Shown: positions 35,536 through 46,612 of the stretch, one piece after another
Layout: each line of letters starts with the position of its first letter
Numbering within the stretch: the stretch's first letter is position 1
Source: Epiperipatus broadwayi
Lineage: Eukaryota; Onychophora; Udeonychophora; Euonychophora; Peripatidae
NCBI GenBank assembly: GCA_028023455.1
Contig: JAQFVV010006208.1
Coordinates: 11,180,984 to 11,244,983, forward strand
DNA: 64,000 nt
Reading direction: 5' to 3'
Notes under the pieces: model-generated
Told to the model about the DNA's origin: nothing
Seen by the model: only the letters and a program-made list of their open reading frames with translations
The model's database searches: none
Translations under genes and position numbers: made by a program

Positions 35536-35629
35536 TGTCATAGCATCGGTCGGGAGGCGAACCTGCAACAACCGTCTGCAACCAACTGCTTGCTTGCAAG
35601 GCGGCTGCGCTGACTTCTCGGCTAACAAA
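35536..35629 (-). mobile_element. tRNA-Gly-derived mini-SINE, TGC-loop variant
   Basis: Minus strand: AGCCGAGAAGTCAGCGCAGC, loop CTTGCAA, a variable region longer than in other copies by duplicated TTGCAGACGG-like sequence, GCAGGTTCGCCTCCC, ATGCTATGACA. Reads as anticodon TGC if taken literally. Confidence 0.55.
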
Positions 35630-36375
35630 CAAAAATACATTATTTTATTTCATAGAAAAAGTATGTGTTTTTTTTTTAAATAAATTTATTACTTTTAATA
35701 TTTTTTCATTATTTTGGATTATGCTTAAAATTAATTTTTGTAATAATTATACTAAAAATGGTATCATTTTCCCACAAATTTTAGTCAAACTGAGGATTAT
35801 AAGTATGTAAAATTTAATTTTAATTAATTATTTTTTTTATTATGACAGTAAAATGACTAAATAGTTTTATACTATTATTGTTAAAATATATATACAAAAT
35901 AAATCCAACAAAGATAATCCTATAAAATTATGTACTTTTTATCAAATATTATGTTCTAACACGTGTGCGTGTGCGGCGCAACTGTTCCCAAAAGCTATGA
36001 AGTGTTATATTATGTATAAAACTAATAAATGCAGCATGTACCCATAAATATATTAAATATTTTATTTTAACAATTTAAGACCTATGTTTATAGTGAATTT
36101 ATTAAAAAATATATTTCTTTAATATTTCTTTAATTATATATTTCAAAATTAAAATAGGAAATAAAAATGTTTTAAAAATTTTTCGTAAAAATTAAAAGAT
36201 GTGGATGTTTTCAATTTTTTTAATTGATAACATAATGAATCTTTATTATAAAAAATGGTAATACTAATAATTAATCTCCTCCCTGTATTATTGGTCAGAT
36301 CGTTAAAAATGTGAATCAAAACAGATATAGAATTTATAAAAACTGAATTTAAGTGACACATTAAACCAATTAGGC

Positions 36376-36619
36376 CTTCTACAAAATAGCTTAGTTGGTT
36401 AGAATGTTATCTCAAATTCAATATTCATAAATCCAAAGGTTCCTAGATCAATTCTCATGTTGGTATAGTCCGGTCAGTAACAACTGAATAATACTTCTTG
36501 AAATGTTTTATATATTATCCTGTGTGCTATTATTAATAATTGAATATATGCGAAAAATTTAAATAAAATTTAAATGTTCCTAAAAACACCGAACAATTAA
36601 TATTTAATGATGGAAATAG
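36376..36619 (+). mobile_element. tRNA-derived SINE (GATGGAAATAG family), second copy
   Basis: Starts with a tRNA-like head: A box TAGCTTAGTTGGTTAGA and a B-box-like GGTTCCTAGATCAATTC, consistent with an internal RNA polymerase III promoter. It then shares with the 17.1-kb copy the tail ending GATGGAAATAG. No clear target duplication was found. Confidence 0.65.
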
Positions 36620-36752
36620 TTGAATATATAAGTAAAATGATATCATAAACTTTCAGACAAACACTAACTATAATTAAAGGTTAAAAAATGTTTACTAACT
36701 TTTTTTAAAAATTGTATTTTAAAAAACAACAACATCAAAATGAATGAAACAT

Positions 36753-37058
36753 CACATGATCACCATTCTTTATGCTTACACAAGCTATTTACATAGAGGC
36801 TAAACTCTCCATATAGTAGTGCCACTCAGTGCAAGCTAGAGTAATCAACGGATGCAAGAAGGTTTATGTGTAAAGTCTCTATCTAGTGCCGACTTATCCA
36901 AAATCCCCAGACTAGTTTCTAGCTTGTGGCTTTCACCAGTGAGGATATTGGATAAGTAGGCACTAGATATGGATTTTATACACAAACCTTCCTGCATCCA
37001 TTGATTACTCTGATTTGCACTGAGTGGCGCTACTGTATGTAGAGTTTAGCCTCTGTGT
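36753..37058 (-). mobile_element. R13 repeat, copy e with 13-bp duplication
   Basis: Flanked by identical ATGAATGAAACAT at 36,740-36,752 and 37,059-37,071. Begins CACATGATCACCATTC and ends GTTTAGCCTCTGTGT. Inverted arms meet near 36,948. The hammerhead is mutated (CTGGTGA, 36,937-36,931). Confidence 0.78.
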
Positions 37059-37806
37059 ATGAATGAAACATATATGTAAAAAAAATTACTACTACAAATA
37101 AAAAAAATTAATATTATGAATGCAATTTTTTGGTTCCATTTCTTAATGAAAAATGTAACTAAAATTTCAAAATTTTGTAAAATGAATTTATAAACTACAA
37201 ATGCATTAAAACAATTAGTAGTAACAAAGAATGTCAAAGAGGGACTTCCTGTAAAAAATAATTTAATAATTTCTTATTGTCAGTAGATTACAGCAATAAA
37301 GCATAAGTAAAAAATATTAATATTCTAAGTATCTTTAGTAATATATTACTCATATTAATAATGTTGCTCATTGCATGTATTTAAGTTACTGTTTTCCTTT
37401 CTAAATATATCACTTCTGGTACGCAAATTTGAGTATTTTTCTGAACTAAACATTTCATCTATTAAAAACAAAATATAACTAAAATATAAGTTTTTATACA
37501 CCTATATTTACAACTTTCAGGTAATAAAATGATAAAGAATGAATAACTGAGTCACTACTTGATATAGAAATATCTTCATTAATATCTTGCCAAAAACAAC
37601 AAAAGATTGAATTATAATTTTTTTAATCTATTTTTAATATGGAGTACTATCTGAGAACAGTCAACAATCAAAAATAAAATTGAGGTTTCTATATTCATAT
37701 TGTTTTGACACCTGAGCAATGCAGGATAGGTTAATTACTGTTAATATTAGCAAGATAAATATAAACTAAAACGCTCGTAAAATGAACTGAAACTACATTT
37801 TCTTAT

Positions 37807-37891
37807 CAAGCGTTTGTGGCCGAGTGGTCAGCACAGCCGCCTTACAAGCGGTTGTCGCGAGTTCGCTGCCAGGCCGATGCTTTGACACATG
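37807..37891 (+). mobile_element. tRNA-Gly-derived mini-SINE, TAC-loop variant, with duplication
   Basis: CAAGCGTTTGTGGCCGAGTG, loop CTTACAA, CGAGTTCGCTGCCAGG, CCGATGCTTTGACACATG. Flanked by identical 16-bp AACTACATTTTCTTAT at 37,791-37,806 and 37,892-37,907, so it moved by insertion and is not a resident tRNA gene. Confidence 0.78.
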
Positions 37892-39379
37892 AACTACATT
37901 TTCTTATTTATTCAACTTATAAAAAACATAAATGAGTTTAAAAATTAAAAGAAAAGCATGTTTTTTTAAAAATCATTTTTTTAAAGCTAATATTTTAATA
38001 AATAATAATTTAATAAAATTATACTTTTATCCAACATCTTAAGGGTTTTTAATAAATATTCTTTCACGTTTCTCCATGAAGTGGAGAAATAAGAAAAAGA
38101 TCATCCATATGAAAAAATGGAAAAACAAATAACTAAATGAATAACAACTATATATTGTTTGTTAAAATAAATAAAAATATGATTAATTGCTCATATTGAG
38201 TACAGTAATTATATTCAATTAATCAAAGCAATATATTTTCATTTTCCACAGTTGTCAATTAAACCAGAAATCTTTATCTTTTAAATTTGCCACACATATC
38301 TCATCATATATTCAATCTTAGCCGCTGATTTATTAATCCATTTATCAATATGTAAAAAAAATCTTTGTATATGTTTTATGAGTGGAGAGTGGTGGGTCGT
38401 GTGAAAGTCTGTGCTCATATACCCTATATATTATATGTTTTTATGCATAGTAAAGATGTTTTTGATATAATCTAAAACTGTGATATTTTGCAACATTAAA
38501 TAGAACGTATATACAGATATAATGTTTTGTTAGCATTTATTTTTTTCTATTTAAAGATTCTTTATATCACTTTTAATAATAAATAAATCTAAATTATTTC
38601 TAGCATCACTTTTTATCCATGATTTTCTTATCCACTACTTCAGCTATACTTTAAAAATATTTTTTTTATTTTATAATCTCCCCCTTGCAGTCTTCGTCAG
38701 AGCTCTCTATAAATTTCACTTTTCTCTCTACAGCTGTAACTCTCTTCCTTCTCCTTCATCAATTTTTCCATTTTTCTTTTATGTCTCACCTTCGTATCTT
38801 CAATTATAATTTTCTTCTTCTTTTTACATATATTTCTAAACAATTCTTCTTCCGTCTTAGTTATCCTTCTAATTAGAATTCCTTCCAATTCATCAATATA
38901 ATTATATATATTCTTCATTTTATATCCATTTTTTAAATTCATTTCTTTAAAATTTTATTTTTCATAATATTTATAATCTTTCTCTTATTCTTCATCATCT
39001 TCCTCAATTTATTCATCTTTATAAAATTTGGTATTACTTTATATCTCATACAATCCTTCATAAATTTAATATTATTATTCAAATTGTTCAACTTTAATAT
39101 TAATGGTTATCTTTGGTTTATAAGTCTTGATGTTTTATATTCTTCCAAGTTTAATATATTCTATAAACATTTTTATATTGGTTACATTTTCCATCACCAT
39201 ATATTCAAATATTGCACTTTAATTTTCTTAATTTAAGACTTTTCTTTTTCCTAGAAGTTTATTATTCTTATATCTTCTTCTTTACTTTTTTTGTATTTCT
39301 TTTTATATATTCACATATATTAAAATTTTATCATCTCATAAACACTTTACTGCATTTTTTAAAAATATAATTCCTTCTT

Positions 39380-39432
39380 TATTTTGTTACAGTTTCAACT
39401 GTTCTGCACTCTTCATCAGAGCTTTCTATAAG
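39380..39432 (-). ncRNA. Hammerhead motif in PLE terminal repeat (inner, decayed)
   Basis: Same layout as the outer motif: CTGATGA at 39,419-39,413, stem II imperfect (GAGTG/CAGTT), GAAAC at 39,396-39,392. The downstream strand ACAAAATAAAG belongs to the element body and cannot rebuild stem I, as expected at a repeat-body junction. Confidence 0.5.
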
Positions 39433-39459
39433 TTTCACTTCTCTTTTTACAACTGTAAC

Positions 39460-39511
39460 TAAAAAGCTTACAGTTTCAACTGTCCTGCAGTCTTCATCAG
39501 AGCTCTCTATA
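39460..39511 (-). ncRNA. Hammerhead ribozyme motif in PLE terminal repeat (outer)
   Basis: Minus strand: stem I 5' strand TATAGAGAGCT, CTGATGA (39,500-39,494), hairpin GACTG-CAGGA-CAGTT, GAAAC, then TGTA and the stem I 3' strand AGCTTTTTA. Stem I pairs over about 9 bp including two G-U pairs. Stem III is minimal, as in PLE hammerheads that act as dimers. One unpaired A lies between CTGATGA and stem II, which departs from the canonical core, so activity is uncertain. Confidence 0.6.
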
Positions 39512-39545
39512 AATTTCAATTCTCTCTCTACAACTAGAACTATAA

Positions 39546-41221
39546 ATTTAAAAATAATAAAAGAAAAATAATTTTATATATTATAATTTTTAAATTTATA
39601 CAACTATGTGTAATGTTGTACATGTTTTTAATTTGTATTCATAGTATACACATACATCTATATATGTGTTGTTAAAAATACATAACAGTTTACTACTATC
39701 CATAAATGTTGGTATCCATAATTTGGCTTATAATCAGATGTGAGATAAGAGATGTGATCATAGAACTTTTATCTGAAATCTTTAGATCTCAAGTTTTTTT
39801 TTTACTCAATTATTGTGCTAAGCTAATATTACTTTGCTCCTGGCTGCCACTTTTTAGATTATTTTAGGATTTCATACTTTTAAAAAGTTTAATAAATCAC
39901 AAATATTTAGAAACAATAACAACACAAAATCTTTTGCTTTCTTTTAAGAATATTTTGATTATATTTAACTCTTTATAAGATATTTTTATTTGTTACTAAT
40001 TTACATTTAAAAAAAAAAAAGATAAATTAAACTTGCTATTCCAGTCAATGTTATTTTTGCTTTATTATCAATAAAAATAATTAAAATAAATGAGATTTTA
40101 ATCAAAAATAAATTCTTTATTTTTCTAACTTTAACTGCAGGCAAAGTTTTGATAATAATCTTTTCTCATAAAGATTTATTATAATCAATGTTAAAAATAA
40201 ATAAAAAAAACCTTTAATATATATTTTTATTTATGTACATTAATAATTTTATCACTTTTTAAATGTTTATGCTGATTGTCATAAGATGTATCAGAATACA
40301 AACGTCACAACAATATATAACTTTATATCCTTTAACTTTTTTTAATCTAAAAACCTCAACAAGAATGTGATTAAAACTTTTTAAACAGAGCTGGCTTTAA
40401 GCACGTATAAAGTTCTAGTTATTATTTACAAAAGTTGCTTGGAAGTCATTTCTGCTAGAATAAGAAAATGCTTGTTTATAATAGTAACTAGATAAAGTTA
40501 AAACAACTTTTAAATAATGTATTGTAGAACAAAGACTTTTCCAGCAATCTCTTGTCAGAAGAAGAATAAATGAGAAAGCATCATCTCCCTTACCAATAAC
40601 TGCATGGTGAGAGTTTGCAAGTTTTTCATTTTTGTTTACATTCTAGCTAAAAATAAATACTTATTTAATGATCAATACTGAATACCTAACTGGATGAGAA
40701 GGTTATAAGTTTCACTAGAATTTTTTTTTACTTGAATCCAGATTGTAGAAATAATGGGCATGTGCGGTATTATCATAATGCAAACATGAAACCCTTATGT
40801 TTACTATTTTTATCTGATAGCATGCTTTTATGCCTACAAATCTATAAATATATATTTAAATGAAATTCTTAAAATAATGGGCTTGCTATTGGTGCCCAAA
40901 AATGAGTAATCCATCTTTGAAAGATTTTAAAAAGTATATTACTGGAGATATTTAAAAAAGAACAACATAAACCCTATTGGTTTAAATCCTGCCTGAATAA
41001 TCTCAATTTTTTGAATACTTACATATACTTCTTTTTCTCACTTTGCCAGAAGCTTGCTAGATATTTTTTGTTTAATTATCCATTTTCAGGGGCTTCAAAT
41101 TATTTGTTTTTTTTTTCTCCTCAAAATTATTTTTATCGAACACGTGTTATTTTTTAAATTTAAAACATATTAAAAAATCGAATATAAATTTATATTAACT
41201 TTAAAAAATAATAATGTTTTA
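39546..41221. other. No gene seen
   Basis: AT-rich sequence between the PLE mini-element and the Merlin-type element; no motif, tRNA box or long frame. Confidence 0.45.
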
Positions 41222-42640
41222 GGTACTTGAGTATTAATTAAGCTATGACGTACTACACAGGCCGCCGGTAGATAAGATCAACGATCAACCAAAACAATGT
41301 CATGGCAACTGAAACATTGGCATGCCTAATCGATAGAAGAGATTAAGGTATTTTCGTGGTCACCAACGAGATTATGTAATATTGCGGTGAATTGTGGTAA
41401 ATACCTGTCTTTTACCTGCTGTCGTATTGCAAGCAAGAGGTGTTTTTTCTATTGTCTGTTATACGCCATTTTGTGAGATTTTCATTTTACATTTTGCTAA
41501 TTGAGAAATTATTGCTTATTTTACATTTTCATTGCGGAGATTTGGATTACTAATTTCTGTGATTTTTAATTATTGCTATTTATTATTTTTATTACTAATT
41601 TCAAATTTTGATTTTTATTACTAATTTACATTTTGATTGCCATGTTATTTTTATTACTAATTTATTACTAATCAACAACTTACGAGAAAATGTCGGATAT
41701 AAAATTGTGGGACTTACCATCTTCTGAAGATGAAGCGATTGAATTCAGTTCACCACAGTGACTTTTATTTGTAAGTACAATTTATTTAATATACCTTTTT
41801 AGTTTTGTAATTTTGTTTCATAAACGGTATGGGGAAAATTGCTTGTCGTGGCATCATTTTTCCTTTTTCATTATCACAGTAGCTGAAAAACGAAATTGTT
41901 TATAGTTAAAATTTTGATAATATTTTTTTTGCTTTTTTTTTATTTTTTTTTTTTAAATACCATCCTCCCAAAAAATATGATTTTTTACCTGTTATTGTAG
42001 CTTTATTTCACAATTACTGAAAAATTGTTTATAATAATATTCTGGAAACATTACGGCTAAAAATTGATTGTAAAATCAGCCATTTTACGTTGTTGAGTAT
42101 CGCAGCATTTGTGAAAGACAGTTACTTGTAGTAAATATTTGACATCAATTTTTCCTAAATATAATCAATTTGGATTTATTAAATACCATGGAAAAAAAAA
42201 ATATTATTTTTTTACCTATTATTGCCTATTATTTGTTTGTCAATTACTTAAACATTGCTTATAATTAAATTTTTGAAACAGTATGGGGGAAAAATTGGTT
42301 GTAAAATCCGCCATTTTACCCCTTTTCGTAGTATTTATGAAAGGCAGTTACTTGTAAGTAATGTATTTGGGTTTAGCTATTACTTATTTTGTTTGAATAT
42401 TAAAATATTATTGAAAATACTGATTTTTGATTAAAATATAAATGAACATATTGATTTTTAATTATTTATATTTACATTTTCATAATTATCTTCACGGTGA
42501 CTTCTCCACGTGATCTGCGGGCAAATTTTATCGATTAAGTTTGTTCGCAAATCACTAGGAGACGTTATCTTAAAGATCGTAAGATTAGAATAGTATGCTT
42601 TCGGTGTAGTACGTCATAGCTTAGTTAGTACTCAAGTACC
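41222..42640 (+). mobile_element. Merlin-type element, 1,419 bp, non-autonomous
   Basis: 37-bp terminal inverted repeats (GGTACTTGAGTA..., two mismatches) enclose the element. Flanking 8-mers ATGTTTTA and ATTTTTTA match 7 of 8, the length expected for Merlin. A short frame at 41,690-41,761 encodes MSDIKLWDLPSSEDEAIEF then stops, the N-terminus of the same transposase family, followed by GTAAGT. The remaining transposase is absent. Confidence 0.72.
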
Positions 42641-42808
42641 ATTTTTTATAAGTACCATTCATAATATTTCATGAATTTTTTTTTTTTACATATATTATAG
42701 AGTACAAATCATTAACAAGTTGTGAACATTATCGTGATTTTTTTAATATTTACAGTAGCATTTTCGTTCAAGCTGTTGATTAATAGTTTTTCCTAACCTT
42801 TTGCAAAA

Positions 42809-42991
42809 ATGATAAAATTTTTGAATACGACGAGTGATGAAAGAAGACACAGTGAAATATTTTCAAAATTATGAAATAGTACCTGTATGAAAGTGTGTGC
42901 TAATGGGCATGAGATAAAACTTTATGCGCAAACTAAGATAATGGCGGAGTACTCTCAAAATGTGTTTGAAGTGAGTATTCTTTCACCACGC
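42809..42991 (+). pseudogene. Merlin-type transposase N-terminal remnant, second copy
   Basis: Broken reading beginning MIKFLNTTSDERRHSEIF, a shift giving FQNYEIVP, then KVCANGHEIKLY. Aligns with the 33.8- and 41.7-kb remnants and adds the C..GH motif missing at 41.7 kb. Lies 170 bp outside the 41.2-42.6-kb element. Confidence 0.6.
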
Positions 42992-43885
42992 TTTTTATTT
43001 TATTTTAGTTATATTAAATCTTATTACAATTGTTTGAAGTTTTGTGTAATTTATTGTTTTTTTATAATCATCTTAAAAAAATCAATGAAATATTTAACAT
43101 GATAATCATCTTAAAAATAAAAAATTCACTGAAATATTTAATACGATAATCATCTTTAAAAAGCAGCCATGTTGTTTAAAGCACAACACTCCTGAAAATG
43201 GATTATTAATAATAAAAAAAATGTCTGGAAAGATTCTGGTGAGAAGAATGAAGAAATTATACATAAGTACCATTTTTGGAATACTAGAGATAATTCAAAC
43301 AAATGTATAAATATTGGCAATGTAATCAGGGTGTATTGATCTAAGGAGCAACAACATTTTAAAGTATATAATAAAAATATCACAATGAACACCAGTGAAT
43401 TATATTCTTCTATGAATGTAAAAAATGTATTTTACGGCAAATTAAATTTTTTAAGACAAAAATAAATATACCACTCAAACAAAGTGTTTAATATGAAAAA
43501 AGACAACCTCAATTTACTGCACAGATTTTAACAATTTGCACTGACAAAAACATTGAAAAACAAAAAAATCAATATCTAAAATAAAACAAATTCAGTCATC
43601 ACAATAAAATAATATATGATCAGTAAAATTAAATGCCAATTATTTTTCAAAGTAATAGCAATAATCACCCAAAACATGGCAGCAATTCACATTAGAATGG
43701 CTTTCTCAAAAGATCCATTGGAATGAATAAATCTAGTGTGTTTTTACCAGAAGATTATTCAATATGTATATTTCAAATATTTTATGTTCTACGTACTCCC
43801 TATCACATCGTTGAATTAATTGCATGATTAAACAGCGCAATCAAAGGTTGATACCTTCTTATTAAGAGATATCTTTTTTTTCATA

Positions 43886-43970
43886 CGTCAAATGCATTGA
43901 CTGGTAAGTGAACCCAGGCCAGCTGCTTGGAAGGCAGCTATGCTAACCGCTAGGCCACCAATGCTTGACA
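43886..43970 (-). mobile_element. tRNA-Gly-derived mini-SINE, TCC type, best tRNA likeness
   Basis: Minus strand: TGTCAAGCATTGGTGGCCTA, A box TGGCCTAGCGGTTAGCA, loop CTTCCAA, B-box-like GGGTTCACTTACC, TCAATGCATTTGACG. A seven-pair acceptor stem forms and is extended by GTCAA/TTGAC. Immediately upstream of the mariner remnant. Confidence 0.7.
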
Positions 43971-44008
43971 TGAAGTTGTAATAATACTTTTAAATATATA
44001 TATATATG

Positions 44009-44562
44009 AGGTGGGTTAATTTAATTTCCAGAATGCATATTCATAAAATATACATGTGGAAATGTACACTAGTGGCTACTGTCACCTTCAAATTAGTCCC
44101 CTTGTTCATCTGTACACTGGTTAAAATAGTGTTCCCATTTCTGAAAGCATATGTGGAACTCACTTTCCGGAATACTGTTGACCAGCTGACCCACATTCTT
44201 TTGGATATGAGTTATAGTAGAAAATAATCATCCTTTCAGTGCTGGTTTTAATTTTGAAAATAACTAAAATCATAGGAAGCTAAGTCAGATAAATAGGCAA
44301 GATGGCCTAGGTGTGTAATTGATTTTTTGGCCAAAATGTCTCTCGCAATGAGTGCACTACGACCCATTTTTATGTCAAAGCATACACACACATTTATTAT
44401 CTTCTCAATAGCTAATTAACAAATAGTTTTAGCAGCTTAAAATGTCCACACATGTTAGCTTAAACATATTCAAACATGAATGTTCAATACTCATGTGATT
44501 TCAATACAATTAGGTCATGGGTGATAGCACATGGCTATTCCAGGAATTAAATTGTCACACCT
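44009..44562 (-). mobile_element. Mariner-type element, 554 bp, internally deleted
   Basis: Imperfect inverted ends AGGTGGGTTAATTTAATTTC and AGGTGTGACAATTTAATTCC (right, reversed). Minus strand 44,350-44,050 reads RDILAKKSITHLGHLAY, LSDLASYDFSYF (the motif with the third catalytic Asp of mariner transposases) and PESEFHICFQKWEHYF, with frameshifts and stops. Only the C-terminal third is left. Confidence 0.75.
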
Positions 44563-44662
44563 TGTAATAGTATTATTTATTATGATTTAAAGCATTAAAT
44601 ACATACATAACTTACAAATTACATGATATTATATCTTTTTTACTAATTGCATCAAAATTTAC

Positions 44663-44785
44663 CTTGATTCCTTGGGGTCCAGGTGGGCCTATAGGTCCAA
44701 TTTCACCTTTTGATCCTACTGCACCTGATCCTCCAATCATATCTCCAGAAAAACCAGATCCTCCAGTAATAAAAACTGCTTCTCC
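44663..44785 (-). CDS. Collagen exon, multiplexin-like (upstream of the two exons)
   Basis: Internal exon of a secreted, extracellular-matrix collagen. On the minus strand an acceptor (T-rich tract then AG) is followed by 41 codons and a GT donor (gtaaat); length 123 bp, phase 0 at both ends. It opens with GEA, has an interrupted Gly-rich stretch containing GSGFSGDM, and ends with regular triplets GPIGPPGPQGIK. Short interruptions between Gly-X-Y blocks, and the GSGFSGD-like motif, resemble the collagen XV/XVIII (multiplexin) group; that family call is inference. The base composition is clearly richer in G+C than its surroundings. The next visible exon of the same gene is 35.8 kb downstream. 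No further collagen exon is seen between 44.8 and 64 kb. Confidence 0.82.
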
Positions 44786-46395
44786 CTTTTGAAAAAATAA
44801 AATATGTACTTATTTAACATATTTACAAGAAGCAAATATATAGGTCTGAGTTTATTAATATATTTAAATGTTTACTTAATGTATTTAATTTAAACTAATT
44901 ATTGCTAACATGCGCATGCAACAGGTCACATGACTCTTCAAATTCTGGTAATATAAATAATTAAACTGACCTCTTCTTGCAACAATTGATATTTTTTTTG
45001 TAATAAAAAATGGCTTTTTATTGTATTTTAAAATTTTATGTATATATAGATAGATAGATAGAGAATTATTCTAAGCAATTTTAGCCACAAGAATGAATGT
45101 TCTGTCAGTAAAGATATTTATGAAAAAATAATTTAAATCAATTCATATTTTAATCTATTAGAGTAGAGCTATTTCTAGCCATTTTAAAACTCTGTAAGTC
45201 AATAAATGATAAATATATAATAACCATATGTTTTTTTTAATTGGCTGCTTTAACAATTTTTTTTAAAGATTTAATGTAAATTAAACATAAAATTTTTAAT
45301 GTGAGAATTGTACACCAGGCTGAAAGACTCTCATTAAGGCGGAATACAAAAACTCCAGACATTCAACCTGTTATTTTTCTATTAATTGGTTGCTTTAACA
45401 ATTTTTTTAAAGATTTAATATAAATTAAACAAAATGTTTTAATATTACATAAATAAAATTCCCAATTTTAATAAAGCTAAATTAAAATTTACATTTTTAA
45501 ACATATCTATTTTATTTAACAGCTTTATAGTACAAATATATATTTACTGGAGCACCCTCTGAATAAAAAAAATATTTTTATTTTTATTTTTTGACAGTGT
45601 CATGGCTAATCATCATTTGAACTATATTAGGGGATTGGTAGACGATGAAAGCATGAAGCATCTTAACATCTAATTACGAATTGGCTTTTGTGGCTATTTC
45701 TGTAACTGTTTGGGAATCGTTACAATGAAATACATATTATATCTCTGTAGTTAAAAGCACATGTATAGATTTTTTTCTGAGCATTTTTTATTAATGGTGG
45801 AATTACTTCTTATGCACAAATGTAGTGGTTGTGAATTTGACACATGGCTTTGGACAAACATTCATACATTTACCAATCACACAACAGAAAAAAATATAAA
45901 TTTTATATACAAGATAGATAATTACAGTGCCTAATCTAAGTAATTGGAAGATGATTCTTTGAGCACTGAATTTATTCAAATTAATTCTATGTATATAATT
46001 TTTAGGGCACAATTATAAATAGCTACTTTCTTATTGAAAAAAAGATATTAAAAACCTCAGCCAGAGGACAGCTCAATTATTAGGTACTATAATTATACAT
46101 TATCGCATACCTATTATTTGATTATTGATTTGCACTGTTTTAAAATGGATAAAAATAGTTCTGCTGAGTAGATTAAAATATCAATTGATGTAAATTACTT
46201 TTACATAAATATATTGGCTGATTGAACATTTGTTCCTCTTGCTGAATTTGTTCAAGATAATTCTCTTAGATTAGAATAAGAAATTGTCATTTTCTTATAG
46301 GAAAAAATTCTTGATCAGTATAGTTACAGAACAACTCAATTACTTACATTAATACTGCTTGAATAATTAACTTGTTTCAAAATTATATGTAATTA

Positions 46396-46612
46396 TATAT
46401 TATATAATGAGCATGCCAGTAGCTCTTAACAAGCTTTTCAGAATATCCCATCCTCAGACCAGTTTATAGCTCTGGATTTCATCAGTAAGGTACAAAGATA
46501 TTCAAGCATTATATTTAAAATCACTGGTGATAGCCAGAGCTAGAAAACTGTCTGAAGATAGGGATATTCTGAAACACTTTGGCACATTCATTATATAACA
46601 TTTGTCATACAA
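46396..46612. repeat. Foldback element of about 215 bp with decayed hammerhead
   Basis: Inverted arms TTCAGAATATCCC...CCAGTTTATAGCTCTGG and CCAGAGCTAG...GGGATATTCTGAA, extended outward by an ATTATATAATGA inverted pair. Right arm, plus sense: CTGGTGA, perfect stem II TAGC-CAGA-GCTA, GAAAAC. Left arm, minus sense: CTGATGA with TAAA. Each copy has a core defect. Related to the R13 family. Confidence 0.65.

Larger units (their letters stand above)
38690..39545 (-). mobile_element. Mini Penelope-like element flanked by hammerhead-bearing repeats
   Basis: Minus-strand order: two tandem terminal repeats of about 80 bp (39,545-39,380), a body of about 620 bp, and a third truncated repeat (38,760-38,690). 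Each repeat contains TTTATAGAGAGCTCTGATGA or a close variant. The body carries remnants of a PLE-like N-terminal coding region, for example KLNNLNNNIKFMKDC and RYKVIPNFIKMNK near 39,100-39,010, then YNYIDELEGILIRR near 38,910. RT and endonuclease are absent, so this is an internally deleted element. Direct pseudo-LTRs around a short body are a known PLE layout. Confidence 0.6.
8832..44662 (-). other. Collagen intron of about 35.8 kb filled with repeats
   Basis: Inferred intron between the two compatible collagen exons. It starts with gtaaat at the donor of the 44.7-kb exon and ends with a TTTTAG acceptor at the 8.8-kb exon. It holds most of the repeats described here: LINE fragments, tRNA-derived arrays, hammerhead-bearing repeats, Merlin and mariner remnants and a PGAP2-like pseudogene. 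A small exon hidden inside, in another phase class, cannot be excluded by eye. Confidence 0.6.

Noticed and set aside
37807-37891. Functional tRNA gene (also at 43,886, 62,320 and others)
   Set aside because: Flanking duplications at several copies, changed T arms and variable anticodon loops show mobile tRNA-derived elements.
44006-44227. 73-codon plus-strand frame
   Set aside because: Antisense shadow of the mariner transposase remnant.
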